64,000 nucleotides of DNA from Poriferisodalis sp965208895. Its GTDB lineage: Bacteria; Actinomycetota; Acidimicrobiia; Acidimicrobiales; Poriferisodalaceae. Under the pieces are notes generated by a model. That model made no database searches, was not told the origin of the DNA, and was given only the letters and a program-made list of their open reading frames with translations. The stretch's first letter is position 1. Each line of letters starts with the position of its first letter. The position numbers were made by a program, and so were the translations under genes. This document shows, one piece after another, positions 16,978-23,987 of the stretch. The stretch covers positions 2,728,001-2,792,000 of the forward strand of contig NZ_OZ242363.1 in assembly GCF_965208895.1 (NCBI RefSeq). The letters run 5' to 3'.

Positions 16978-17148
16978 ATGAAGTCCGTCCATGGCAGCGC
17001 TGCGATGCGCACGGTGCGTTTGGTCGAGCCGCCTGATGAGACCCATGTAGTGGCGCCTTAGGGCACGAGCAGCCACCAGTCGCGGTCGCATTCCGGCCAA
17101 GCTCGCGGACGGTCCAGTGGCGGGCCGAGCCGGGATGATCGCACGCGC

Positions 17149-17586
17149 TCAGCGACCGGAGTGCCCGAATCCTCCGAGACCGCGTTCGGTCTCGTCGAGC
17201 GCATCCACCTCGTACCACTCGGCCTGGGAAATGCGCTGGATCACCAGCTGGGCGATGCGGTCGCCGCGTTGGATCTCGTAGGGCTCGGCCGGGTCGGTAT
17301 TCAGCAGCAGTACCCGCAGCTCGTCCCGGTAGCCGCTGTCGATCAACCCGGGTGAGTTCACGCAGGTCACACCGTGCCGCAGCGCCAGCCCGCTGCGGGG
17401 TTGCACGAAACCCGCAAAACCCTCTGGGATGGCCACCGCGATGCCGGTTCGCACCATGGCACGCCCGCCGCCCGGAGCAAGCGTGACCGCTTCAGCGGCG
17501 AGCAGGTCGCATCCCGCATCTCCAGGCTTCGCGTAGCTCGGCAGCGGGAGGCCCGGATCGAGGCGTCGTATCGGTACGGCCACCAC
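17149..17586 (-). CDS. dut: Deoxyuridine 5'-triphosphate nucleotidohydrolase (dUTPase)
   Basis: Trimeric dUTPase that hydrolyses dUTP to dUMP and pyrophosphate, keeping uracil out of DNA. All five motifs are seen: PGDAGCDLLAAE (1), VQPRSGLALRHG (2), NSPGLIDSGYRDELRVLLLN (3), GDRIAQLVIQ (4) and GLGGFGHSGR (5). Length of 145 residues is normal. GTG 17586 is chosen because TACAGT ends 7 bases upstream; a long open extension to 17880 runs into mobile-element sequence and is not real. Confidence 0.94.
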   Translation of the reverse strand: MVAVPIRRLDPGLPLPSYAKPGDAGCDLLAAEAVTLAPGGGRAMVRTGIAVAIPEGFAGFVQPRSGLALRHGVTCVNSPGLIDSGYRDELRVLLLNTDPAEPYEIQRGDRIAQLVIQRISQAEWYEVDALDETERGLGGFGHSGR

Positions 17587-17593
17587 GGCGAGC

Positions 17594-17599
17594 ACTGTA
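17594..17599 (-). promoter_or_regulatory. -10 element of dut, leaderless type
   Basis: TACAGT on the minus strand, 7 bases before GTG 17586. It supports that start over neighbouring GTG codons. Confidence 0.45.
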
Positions 17600-17681
17600 G
17601 GCGGGGCACGAGCGTCGCTGGCCGGGATGGGCCGGGCGGGCAGCGTCTCGGCCTCGGGAACGTACGACGAGCGCAGCGAGA

Positions 17682-17923
17682 TCAGGTGTTGCGTTTGCAG
17701 AGGGCCTGGGGTCTGCCTGCTGCGGCCGGTTGGGGGCTGGCTTTGTTGATGTCGGCGCTGGTGGTGGGGTCGTTGTCGCCTTTGCCGGTGGGCCGTTTGA
17801 AGGTGGCTTCGACGTCGAGGTTGGTGTCGCTGTAGAGGATTTCGAGGCGTTCGCAGCGGGCGGTGAAGTAGAGCTCCCATCGCTGCCAGGTGTTGTAGCG
17901 GGCGTCGTCGGGCGATGCGGTGC
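17682..17923 (-). pseudogene. Truncated 3' end of an unknown gene, cut by the IS256-type element
   Basis: This minus-strand frame ends in TGA at 17682 and has nearly every third codon position as C or G, like real genes here. It encodes TWQRWELYFTARCERLEIL and a polar C-terminal tail ending ALCKRNT. Upstream it runs straight into the end of the IS256-type element at about 17924, with no start codon of its own. The missing 5' part is not found on the other side of the element (20846 onward), so the junction was probably rearranged or deleted. No family is recognised. Confidence 0.5.
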
Positions 17924-17924
17924 G

Positions 17925-17952
17925 GGGCCTGTCATATTTTTTGTGTATCCGG
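17925..17952 (+). repeat. Left terminal inverted repeat of the IS256-type element
   Basis: Pairs with 20818-20845 with mismatches; shared blocks are GTCA, TTTGTGTA and CGG. Confidence 0.6.
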
Positions 17953-17964
17953 TCGTGGTGGTTT

Positions 17965-18436
17965 TCATCGGATGTGGTCGGCGATTCGGTCGCCGTAGTG
18001 GACGGTGAGCGCGTTGAGGATTGCTTTCCAGCCGTTGGTCTTGCCGGTGAGGTTGGTTCGGTTCTTGGGTCGGGCGGTGGCGACAAGATAGAGGACCTTC
18101 ATCGCTGCTTGTTCGTTGGGGAAGTGCCCTCGATGGCGCACTGCCCGTCGGAATCTGGCGTTGAGGCTTTCTATGGCGTTGGTGGTGTAGACGACTTTGC
18201 GCAGCTCGGCGGGGAACTCCCCGAACGGCACGAACTCGTCCCAGGAGTTGCGCCACGACCGGATCATCGCGGGGCAGGGTGTCCTGCGAGTCGTCGGCGA
18301 AGCTCTCGAAGCGCTGCTCGGCGGCCTCGACGGTCGCTGAGGTGTAGATGTCGCGCATGGCTTTGGTGATGGGGCTCCAGTGCTTGGGGGACGCGTACCG
18401 CAGGCTGTTGGGGACCATGTGCACGACGCAGACTCC
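17965..18436 (-). pseudogene. C-terminal piece of the IS256-type transposase, frameshifted
   Basis: The segment encodes the Mutator-type signature region: VCVVHMVPNSLRYAS, then AELRKVVYTTNAIESLNARF and RRAVRHRGHFPNEQAAMKVL, ending LTVHYGDRIADHIR. The frame changes near 18266, where CCCC appears in place of an expected CCC (TLP then AMIRSWRNSWDEF), so one extra C breaks the gene. Its N-terminal half lies at 19945-20771. It belongs to a DDE transposase and is not functional as written. Confidence 0.8.
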
Positions 18437-18533
18437 TGTTGTCAACCTTTTGGCGGGGAGCGGGCTGTGCGGGGGCGCGCTGGCGGGGCCGGCGTTGTGT
18501 CGGCGGGAGCCGGATTGGTGTTGGGCGGCCGGT

Positions 18534-19724
18534 TCAGCGTGGCGTGTCGGGTCGGTGGATCGCGGGGTCGTAGAGGGTGCGATCTTGCCAGCAGCGCCAC
18601 AGGACGCGCAGCCAGCTCGACGCTACGGCACGCAGGGCGGTGTGCTTGGTGGCGCCGCGTTCGCAGGCTTTGGCGTAGCGGGCTGCTGAGACGGGGTCAA
18701 TGCGCTTGAGGGTGTAGGCCCAGCTGGTGGTGGCGGCTCGCAGTCGGCGGTTGCAGGCCCGCCGGACCCGCACGCGTTGGATCTTGCCTGATGACAGCGT
18801 GACCGGCGCGGCGCCTGCCTCGGCGAGCAGTGCCTGTGCTGTGGGGTAGCGGCCGCGGTCCTCGCCGATTTCTGAGATGAGCTCGGCTGCGGTGACGCGG
18901 CCCACGGCGGGGAAGCTGTCGATGATCCGATGGTCGGGGTGGTCGGCGAGTAGTGCGCCGATGCGCCGGTTGTAGGACCGGATCTGGTGGTTCAGCAGTT
19001 CGAGCTGGTCGGCCAGCGCCAGGGCTGCGTAGCTGTGCCCGGCGACGCTGCCGGGTGCTGCGCACAGCAGATTGGCGCGCAGCCGCTCGGCGAGCACACC
19101 GGCCGGGACCCGGCCCGAGTAGCCGATGCGACTGCAGAAACCGGCCATGCGGTTGTCGCCGACCCGGCCTGCGGCCTCTGGGGTCGGGTAGCCGCGCAAG
19201 AACGCGATCGTGGCGTCGCGGTCGACGCTGGAGAACAGCGCGGTCACCGCAGGGTGATAGGCGACCAAGGTCTCTCGAAGCTGCGCCTCGACAGCGATCT
19301 GGCTGTCCACGCACTGACGGCGGTGCCGCGTCACCGCCCGCAGCTCGGCTTGCAGCGCGGACTCCGCAGCCAGGGGCCGCCACTTCCAGCCGTCGGTGCG
19401 CATCAGATCAGCCAGCACGAACGCGTCGAAGCGGTCGCTCTTGCGAACCGCGGCCTGGTGGCGTTCACGAGCAGCAGCCGAAACCCTTGGACTCACCGCG
19501 AACACCGCGAAGCCCTCACTGAGGAGCCGCTCGACGAGCAGCCCCTCGCTTCGCTCGACCGCGACCCCCACGAGCCCGTCGTGATCTCCCAGCAAAGCGA
19601 CGAGACCGTCGACGCCCGCCCGGTCATGGGCGAAACGCCGGTTGACCAGCTCCCGCCCCAAGTCATCGACGACTGCGGCCTGGTGATAAGCCCCGCCCCA
19701 GTCGATACCGGCAAATGCTGTCAT
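18534..19724 (-). CDS. IS110-family transposase (DEDD recombinase)
   Basis: A 396-residue, apparently intact recombinase. The N-terminal RuvC-like domain starts FAGIDWGGAYHQAAVVDDLG (first catalytic Asp) and has VAVERSEGLL (Glu) and KSDRFDAFVLADLMRTD (Asp pair). After a coiled middle part comes the C-terminal Tnp domain with IIDSFPAVGRVTAAELISEIG and AGAAPVTLSSGKIQRVRV, where the conserved catalytic Ser lies. Members of this family are guided by a bridge RNA from the element's non-coding end. No frameshift or stop interrupts it, so the element could still be mobile. Confidence 0.92.
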   Translation of the reverse strand: MTAFAGIDWGGAYHQAAVVDDLGRELVNRRFAHDRAGVDGLVALLGDHDGLVGVAVERSEGLLVERLLSEGFAVFAVSPRVSAAARERHQAAVRKSDRFDAFVLADLMRTDGWKWRPLAAESALQAELRAVTRHRRQCVDSQIAVEAQLRETLVAYHPAVTALFSSVDRDATIAFLRGYPTPEAAGRVGDNRMAGFCSRIGYSGRVPAGVLAERLRANLLCAAPGSVAGHSYAALALADQLELLNHQIRSYNRRIGALLADHPDHRIIDSFPAVGRVTAAELISEIGEDRGRYPTAQALLAEAGAAPVTLSSGKIQRVRVRRACNRRLRAATTSWAYTLKRIDPVSAARYAKACERGATKHTALRAVASSWLRVLWRCWQDRTLYDPAIHRPDTPR

Positions 19725-19944
19725 ATGTCGTCCTCCGTCGAGGTCAGCTCACCCGTCTCGACAGACCGCCACCGTCACTCGTTTCGGCGCTCGCAGCGCA
19801 ACTCCTGATTGCAGTTCGAGGCCCGTCATCGACGAAAGGAACAGGTCTGCGTCCGGACCTCCTGGGTCGGTCTGCACTGGTTCTCTTCCGCCGACGCGGA
19901 TGACACCCCGAACCCTTCGGGGCCTACCCATAATGAACTAACGA
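19725..19944 (-). ncRNA. Candidate bridge RNA region of the IS110 element
   Basis: This 220-base non-coding end lies upstream of the transposase, the position from which IS110-group bridge RNAs are made. Read on the minus strand it starts with a hairpin CCCCGAA-GGG-TTCGGGG (19906-19922). Next comes CAGTGCAGAC (19879-19870) matching the left side of the interrupted target CAGTTCAGAC in 9 of 10 bases, then a GACC/GGTC stem, then GACGCAGAC (19853-19845), which is complementary to GTCTGCGTC on the right side of the target. Two guides facing opposite strands around a stem is the layout of a target-binding loop. The register and donor loop are not resolved. Confidence 0.5.
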
Positions 19945-20771
19945 TGTCTGAACTGTCGCTTCGGGCCAGGTCGCCCGGATCGCCGAGGGCAGGCCCTTGA
20001 GGCCGTCGCAGCACACGAACCGACGCGTCGGCGAGACCGCGGTTTCGCAGCTCGGTCAGCATCGTCGCCCACTGCTTGGCGCCCTCGCCGCCCGACGGGC
20101 CCAGCCACATGCCCAAAACGTCGCGTTCTCCTTGAAGATCCACGCCGATAGCGACATACACAGGCCTGTTGGCGACCTGGGAGTCAAGGGCCTTGACGAC
20201 GATCGCGTCGAACCCAGCACCGCGTAGACCGGGTCGAGCGGTGCGGTTCTGCCACACCGCCATGTCGGCCACGATCCCCTCGGTGATCTACCGGGATCGT
20301 CTCCCGGCTCACCGAGGTGTCATAGATCTCGGCCAGGTGGTCCTGGATCTCGCCGGTGGTGAGCCCCTTCGCATAGAGGCTGATCACGTTGCCCGACAGG
20401 CCGTCCAGCCGGCGGCGGTGCTTGGGCACCGTCACCGGGCAGAACGTCCCGGCACGGTCACGAGGCACCCGAAGGTCGACCTCGCCGATCTCGGTGGTGA
20501 CCGTCTTGGGGGTCGACCCGTTGCGCGAGTTGCCCGACCCGCGGCCCGCAACGGCGTGACGCTCATAGCCCAGATGCTCGCTCATCTCGACCTCGAGGCC
20601 GATCTGGAGCACTTGACGCACCAGCCCCGTCAAAAGACCGCCGTCGCCGGTCAGCTCCACGCCCTCAGCGCGTGCCTGGGTCACCAAAAGCTCGGCCCAG
20701 TCGGTCATCGCCGTCTCGCCGACGGCCTCTCCCGCCGGCACAGCCGGCATATTCTGATCAGTCACAGACAT
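19945..20771 (-). pseudogene. N-terminal piece of the IS256-type transposase, frameshifted
   Basis: It begins SVTDQNMPAVPAGEAVGETA and continues LVRQVLQIGLEVEMSEHLGY, the Mutator transposase N-terminus, then RNGSTPKTVTTEIGEVDLRV and LSGNVISLYAKGLTTGEIQ. The frame is broken near 20280 (after VSRETI) and again near 20215, then resumes as VANRPVYVAIGVDLQGERDV. The piece ends at the IS110 insertion point. The several frameshifts show decay that may pre-date or follow the IS110 insertion. Confidence 0.8.
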
Positions 20772-20817
20772 GATCCTTCCCGGCCCACAGCCCATCGCTG
20801 CGGACCCTCAGACCACG

Positions 20818-20845
20818 CCGTTTACACAAACTTTCTGACAGTCCC
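20818..20845 (-). repeat. Right terminal inverted repeat of the IS256-type element
   Basis: Imperfect inverse of 17925-17952. The element ends about 70 bases from the tRNA-Lys gene. Confidence 0.6.
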
Positions 20846-20912
20846 AGCCCGGCGTGCTCGCGGCAGAAGGCGGCTGGTTCGAAGCGCGCAAGCTGCCAGT
20901 GTGTCGGTGCGG

Positions 20913-20985
20913 TAGGCCGCCCGGGACTCGAACCCGGCGCCTTGGGATTAAAAGTCCCCTGCTCTACCTGATGAGCTAGCGGCCC
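20913..20985 (-). tRNA. tRNA-Lys (anticodon TTT)
   Basis: A 73-base cloverleaf read on the minus strand: acceptor GGGCCGC paired with GCGGCCT, D-arm with AGCTCATCAGGTAGAGC, anticodon loop CTTTTAA with anticodon TTT, and T-arm GGGTTCGAGTCCC. CCA is not encoded. The nearby IS256-type element makes this tRNA a plausible boundary of a mobile segment. Confidence 0.95.
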
Positions 20986-21052
20986 GCCGTCGGTAGGCGC
21001 CGATGCGGCGCTCCGGTACTCGTATCGAGGCTACTGGCGAGGGTTCTCGCTC

Positions 21053-21058
21053 TAGCCT
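21053..21058 (+). promoter_or_regulatory. -10 element of the small acidic protein gene, leaderless type
   Basis: TAGCCT lies 7 bases before GTG 21066 and decides that start over the open frame from 21003. Confidence 0.45.
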
Positions 21059-21065
21059 GACGACG

Positions 21066-21275
21066 GTGTCCCCCGAAACCGGGCCCGAAGAGCCGCCTTC
21101 GCCCGATGGGTTGCGTGCCGGGCCGCCCCAGTCGGAACTGCAGCCCGAACTGCTCAGCGATGACGAACTCGACACCATCGAGGACGATCTGGAACGGGCG
21201 GAGCGAACCCTGGGCCTGCTGGCGGACGACGACATCGATCCCGCAGTTGCCACGGATTGGATCACCGAGTCCTGA
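21066..21275 (+). CDS. Small acidic hypothetical protein
   Basis: A 69-residue acidic protein: a Pro/Glu-rich N-terminus, then a helical stretch LLSDDELDTIEDDLERAERTL and LADDDIDPAVATDWITES. The helix looks like a small coiled coil, as in some regulators of RNA polymerase, but no family is recognised. The start GTG 21066 is taken from the -10 box 7 bases upstream. The gene is convergent with the histidine phosphatase, with a 37-base gap. Confidence 0.55.
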   Translation: MSPETGPEEPPSPDGLRAGPPQSELQPELLSDDELDTIEDDLERAERTLGLLADDDIDPAVATDWITES

Positions 21276-21312
21276 ACGTCACTCCCGCGTGCGCCTGTGC
21301 GGCCTGGGCCAG

Positions 21313-22017
21313 CTACTCGATCATGAGGTCGATGTCGGAGGAAACCAATTCGACCCGGTTGCGGGGCTCCAGCTGATCCCAGTTCCACGTCGCGTCAGCG
21401 GCTGCCCCGTCGAGCCAGAACCAGCGGCCTGCCAGGTTCGGCACCCGATCGTCGCCGAGGCCCACTCGTGCGTCGATCGTCTTGAGCACACCTGCGTGGC
21501 CCACCAGCAGAACGCGTCCGCATACAGAAAGATGGCGTTGCAGGGCAGGCAGCATCCGCCGGGCAATGCTGTCGGAGGACTCGAACCCGGGCGGCCATCG
21601 TCTGGCTGCGACATCGCCCGGCCATCCCTCGTCGATCTCCGCCCGAGTCAGGCCTTCCCATGGCCCCGCGCTGCGCTCGCGCAGTGCATCGTCGGCCACG
21701 ACTTCGCTGACTCCGAGCCGCTTTGCGATGATCTCCGCAGTCCGGCGCGCACGTTGCAGGTCGCTCGACACGATGAGATCGAATGCGGGCAAGTCGAATG
21801 TATGCCGACCGGTATGCAGGCCGCGCCCATGCATCACCGGCGTTCGCCAGCTGTCGTCCGCCCCAGCGAGCGTCGCCGCTAGGGCATCGGCAGCAATCTC
21901 GGCTTGCCGTTCGCCGAGACTGGTCAATGCAGGATCGGCCTGTCCCTGCCAGCGGCCCCGCAGATTCCATTCGGATTGGCCGTGTCGCACCGCCAGCAGC
22001 TCTGAATGCTGTGTCAC
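21313..22017 (-). CDS. Histidine phosphatase (phosphoglycerate mutase-like)
   Basis: A 234-residue branch-1 histidine phosphatase. The catalytic His motif is ELLAVRHGQSEWN; the rest of the site is seen in VSSDLQRARRTAEII (Arg), ALRERSAGPWEGLTRAEI (Glu) and LLVGHAGVLKTIDA (second His). The substrate cannot be inferred. GTG 22017 is chosen because a TAGGGT box ends 8 bases upstream; the open frame further up to 22113 runs through a dispersed repeat and is not coding. Confidence 0.88.
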   Translation of the reverse strand: MTQHSELLAVRHGQSEWNLRGRWQGQADPALTSLGERQAEIAADALAATLAGADDSWRTPVMHGRGLHTGRHTFDLPAFDLIVSSDLQRARRTAEIIAKRLGVSEVVADDALRERSAGPWEGLTRAEIDEGWPGDVAARRWPPGFESSDSIARRMLPALQRHLSVCGRVLLVGHAGVLKTIDARVGLGDDRVPNLAGRWFWLDGAAADATWNWDQLEPRNRVELVSSDIDLMIE

Positions 22018-22025
22018 GGCGCTTG

Positions 22026-22031
22026 ACCCTA
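22026..22031 (-). promoter_or_regulatory. -10 element of the histidine phosphatase gene, leaderless type
   Basis: TAGGGT on the minus strand, 8 bases before GTG 22017. Confidence 0.4.
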
Positions 22032-22085
22032 GGGGCTCGGCCCCGGAGACCGAGTTGCCCGTGAGCGAAGCGAGCATGAGCGTAA
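22027..22085 (-). repeat. Dispersed intergenic repeat, diverged copy (E)
   Basis: On the minus strand it reads GCTCGCTTCGCTCACGGGC then a C/G-rich tail, like the copies at 27033, 27968 and 30441 but more diverged. It separates the phosphatase from the AAA ATPase gene. Confidence 0.45.
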
Positions 22086-22140
22086 GACAGGCGGACGGGC
22101 TCGACGCGGTCACTGCCCCGTCGCAGGCAGGTGTCCGCCA

Positions 22141-22184
22141 TTGTGTCGAGTGGTGTGCCGTTGTGTCGGGTGGTGTGCTAACTT
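22141..22184 (+). promoter_or_regulatory. Direct-repeat operator candidate and -10 box of the AAA ATPase gene
   Basis: Two copies of an 18-base sequence, TTGTGTCG(A/G)GTGGTGTGC, start at 22141 and 22161, exactly 20 bases apart, which places them on the same face of the helix. The second is followed directly by TAACTT (22179-22184), 6 bases before ATG 22191. The repeats could bind a regulator at the promoter. Confidence 0.5.
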
Positions 22185-22190
22185 GGGTGC

Positions 22191-23504
22191 ATGGCTCGCA
22201 GCGTGCGAGGGAGGCATGAGCAGCAGAGCCTGTTCACGCCGGGGTTCGGGCGCCGCCCGCATCGCGTGGCCGGCCGTGCATCGGAGATCGCTGACCTCGA
22301 AGCGAGTGTTCTTGAATCGCCGCATCATCCGAACAGCACCGGCTTGATACTCGGGCAGCGCGGCTTCGGCAAGACGGTGCTGCTCAACGAGATCGAGGAC
22401 ATCGCTTCGTCTGAGGGATGGATGGTTCTCAAGGTCGACGCCAGCTCGCCGGGTGTGTCGCAGCGCGTCTTGGCTGAAGCGGCCAAACACCCCTTCGCTC
22501 AGGAAGTGCTGAGCGAATCTCGATCTGCCGACGCGACGCGGACTTCTCGCTCGGTCAGCCGTGGCGTGCAGCTGCGGTGGGCGTCGATCTCTGAGCAGAA
22601 GTCGGAAACCAGGCCCGGCCCGAGCGTGCGAGACACCCTCGAAGTTCTGGGCAGTGCCACCGATGAGCGAGACACAGGCGTGCTTCTCACCGTGGACGAA
22701 CTGCACGCCGGGGAGCGCGACGAGATGGTGCGTCTCGCTGCCGATCTGCAGCTCGTCGTCGCCAGAGAGGAGCTGCCGGTGGCTTTTGTCGGCGCGGCGC
22801 TCCCTGAGGTCTTCTACACCATGCTTCGCGATCCCCGCTTGTCGTTCTTCCGGCGCTGCGATCAATACGAGATCGGTGCGGTGAGCGACGAGGAAGCGCG
22901 GCTGTTCTTCGAGCAAGGAGTCAATGACGCCGGCGGTTCCATCACGGCGGAAGCCAGAGAGCTGCTGGTCCGTCATGCCGTCGGCTACCCCTACAAGATG
23001 CAGCTCCTCGGGCACTGGGCATGGCGGTATGCAGACGCTCCTTTTCGGGAGATCGACCGCGACGCTGCCGACTTCGCAGAAGCGCAGGCATCGTCGATCG
23101 TCCGGGACCGAGTGCACGCTCACATATGGCAGAACATCAGCCACGAGGAACGCGCGCTCGTGAGAGCAGTCGCAGCGCACGAAGGCGAAGCAGCGCTCTG
23201 GGATGTCTCCGATGCGCTGCCGTACTCGCCTGAATCGATCACAGACATGCTGGCGCGCCTCGACGCTGTCGGGGCGCTCGGCTATGACGGCAAGTCCCAT
23301 GTTCGGCTCGGGCCGCTGATGGATGCAGAGTTCGTGTCGGACGCCACAGCCGCGCTCAGAGCCATGGAGCAGCGTGGTGGTGCGGCTGCGCAGAGCGCCG
23401 CGTCGGGGCAGCCGCGCCGCTCCCGATGCAACAAGCCGATGAAGCAAGTCCCCGGAAGATGCATACGCCCAGCAGGGCACAGCGGACGATGCCGCTCGAA
23501 ATGA
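22191..23504 (+). CDS. AAA+ ATPase with C-terminal cysteine motif
   Basis: A 437-residue P-loop ATPase of the AAA_16/archaeal-ATPase type. Walker A is GQRGFGKT (residues 55-62) and Walker B is GVLLTVDELH (about 163-172). After the ATPase core there is a winged-helix-like part (about 300-395). The end has four residues arranged as CNKPMKQVPGRCIRPAGHSGRC, which could bind zinc. Related ATPases often act in defence or as signalling STAND-like proteins, but nothing here proves a role. It is flanked by direct repeats in its promoter and by 240 bases without a gene downstream. Confidence 0.75.
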   Translation: MARSVRGRHEQQSLFTPGFGRRPHRVAGRASEIADLEASVLESPHHPNSTGLILGQRGFGKTVLLNEIEDIASSEGWMVLKVDASSPGVSQRVLAEAAKHPFAQEVLSESRSADATRTSRSVSRGVQLRWASISEQKSETRPGPSVRDTLEVLGSATDERDTGVLLTVDELHAGERDEMVRLAADLQLVVAREELPVAFVGAALPEVFYTMLRDPRLSFFRRCDQYEIGAVSDEEARLFFEQGVNDAGGSITAEARELLVRHAVGYPYKMQLLGHWAWRYADAPFREIDRDAADFAEAQASSIVRDRVHAHIWQNISHEERALVRAVAAHEGEAALWDVSDALPYSPESITDMLARLDAVGALGYDGKSHVRLGPLMDAEFVSDATAALRAMEQRGGAAAQSAASGQPRRSRCNKPMKQVPGRCIRPAGHSGRCRSK

Positions 23505-23731
23505 GCGGAAGCGCGCCGCTGCGAACACGGGAGCTCTGTCGATCGGTCGGGGCTCGGGCCGACCTCGGGCCCGGCCGATGTGCCGGAGCGGCCGGCTGAC
23601 CATGGCTGCCTCGTGGGCGCGGTGGCGAAGGCGCTCGGCTGGCAGACCTGGAAGGTGATTGCCTCGGCGCGGCATCGGGACGGTGAGCATGGCCGCGCAG
23701 TCGGCTCGCTGGCCGACGCAACAACGATCGG

Positions 23732-23737
23732 TAGCAT
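23732..23737 (+). promoter_or_regulatory. -10 element of moaD, leaderless type
   Basis: TAGCAT lies 7 bases before ATG 23745. Confidence 0.45.
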
Positions 23738-23744
23738 CACGTCG

Positions 23745-23987
23745 ATGCCGACGGTGACGATCCGCCTGTTCGCAGGGGCGCGCGAAGCGGCTGGCGTCGG
23801 CAGCACCCAGACAGAGGCGTCGTCGGTCGCCGAGGCACTGGACTGGGCAATGGCGACGTTTGGCGATGGCTTCACCGCCGTGCTGGCGGCCAGCCGGGTC
23901 TGGTTGAACGGCGAACCGGCGCTCGAAGGGGCACAGCTCAGCGCTGGAGACGAGATCGCTGTCCTTCCGCCGGTATCGGGCGGTTGA
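23745..23987 (+). CDS. moaD: MoaD/ThiS-family sulfur carrier protein
   Basis: An 80-residue ubiquitin-like sulfur carrier. It starts PTVTIRLFAGAREAAGVGS, typical of MoaD, and ends EIAVLPPVSGG with the C-terminal Gly-Gly that is adenylated and thiocarboxylated. It would supply sulfur for molybdopterin synthesis, though no other moa gene is in the window. The start ATG 23745 follows a -10 box by 7 bases; the upstream open frame from 23580 is not coding. The stop overlaps the next gene's TTG start. Confidence 0.88.
   Translation: MPTVTIRLFAGAREAAGVGSTQTEASSVAEALDWAMATFGDGFTAVLAASRVWLNGEPALEGAQLSAGDEIAVLPPVSGG

Larger units (their letters stand above)
18437..19947 (-). mobile_element. IS110-family insertion sequence inside the IS256-type transposase gene
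   Basis: Flanking transposase codons rejoin perfectly if 18437-19944 (or the equivalent with the shared TGT/ACA) is removed: the broken gene reads ACA GTT CAG ACA then GGA GTC TGC GTC. The triplet ACA is present at both ends, which fits recombination at a short shared core; there are no terminal inverted repeats, as expected for IS110. The element is about 1.51 kb, holds one intact transposase gene on the minus strand, a 220-base non-coding end upstream of it and a 97-base end downstream. Confidence 0.85.
17924..20845 (-). mobile_element. Decayed IS256/Mutator-type insertion sequence, split by an IS110 element
   Basis: The ends are imperfect inverted repeats: GGGCCTGTCATATTTTTTGT at about 17925 and, inverted, the block at 20818-20845 that contains TACACAAA and TGACAG. 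Inside is one transposase gene in two pieces (19945-20771 and 17965-18436) separated by an IS110-family element. Joining the pieces restores continuous homology. No target-site duplication of the usual 8-9 bp is seen. Confidence 0.75.

Noticed and set aside
17586..17880. N-terminal extension of dut to 17880
   Set aside because: The extension is compositionally abnormal and runs through a truncated foreign gene; a -10 box supports GTG 17586.
22110..23690. 526-residue minus-strand open frame
   Set aside because: It covers the AAA ATPase gene in antisense and has no family motif, while the plus strand has clear Walker motifs.
23505..23744. Possible molybdenum-cofactor riboswitch before moaD
   Set aside because: The moaD start appears leaderless and no conserved riboswitch features were seen.
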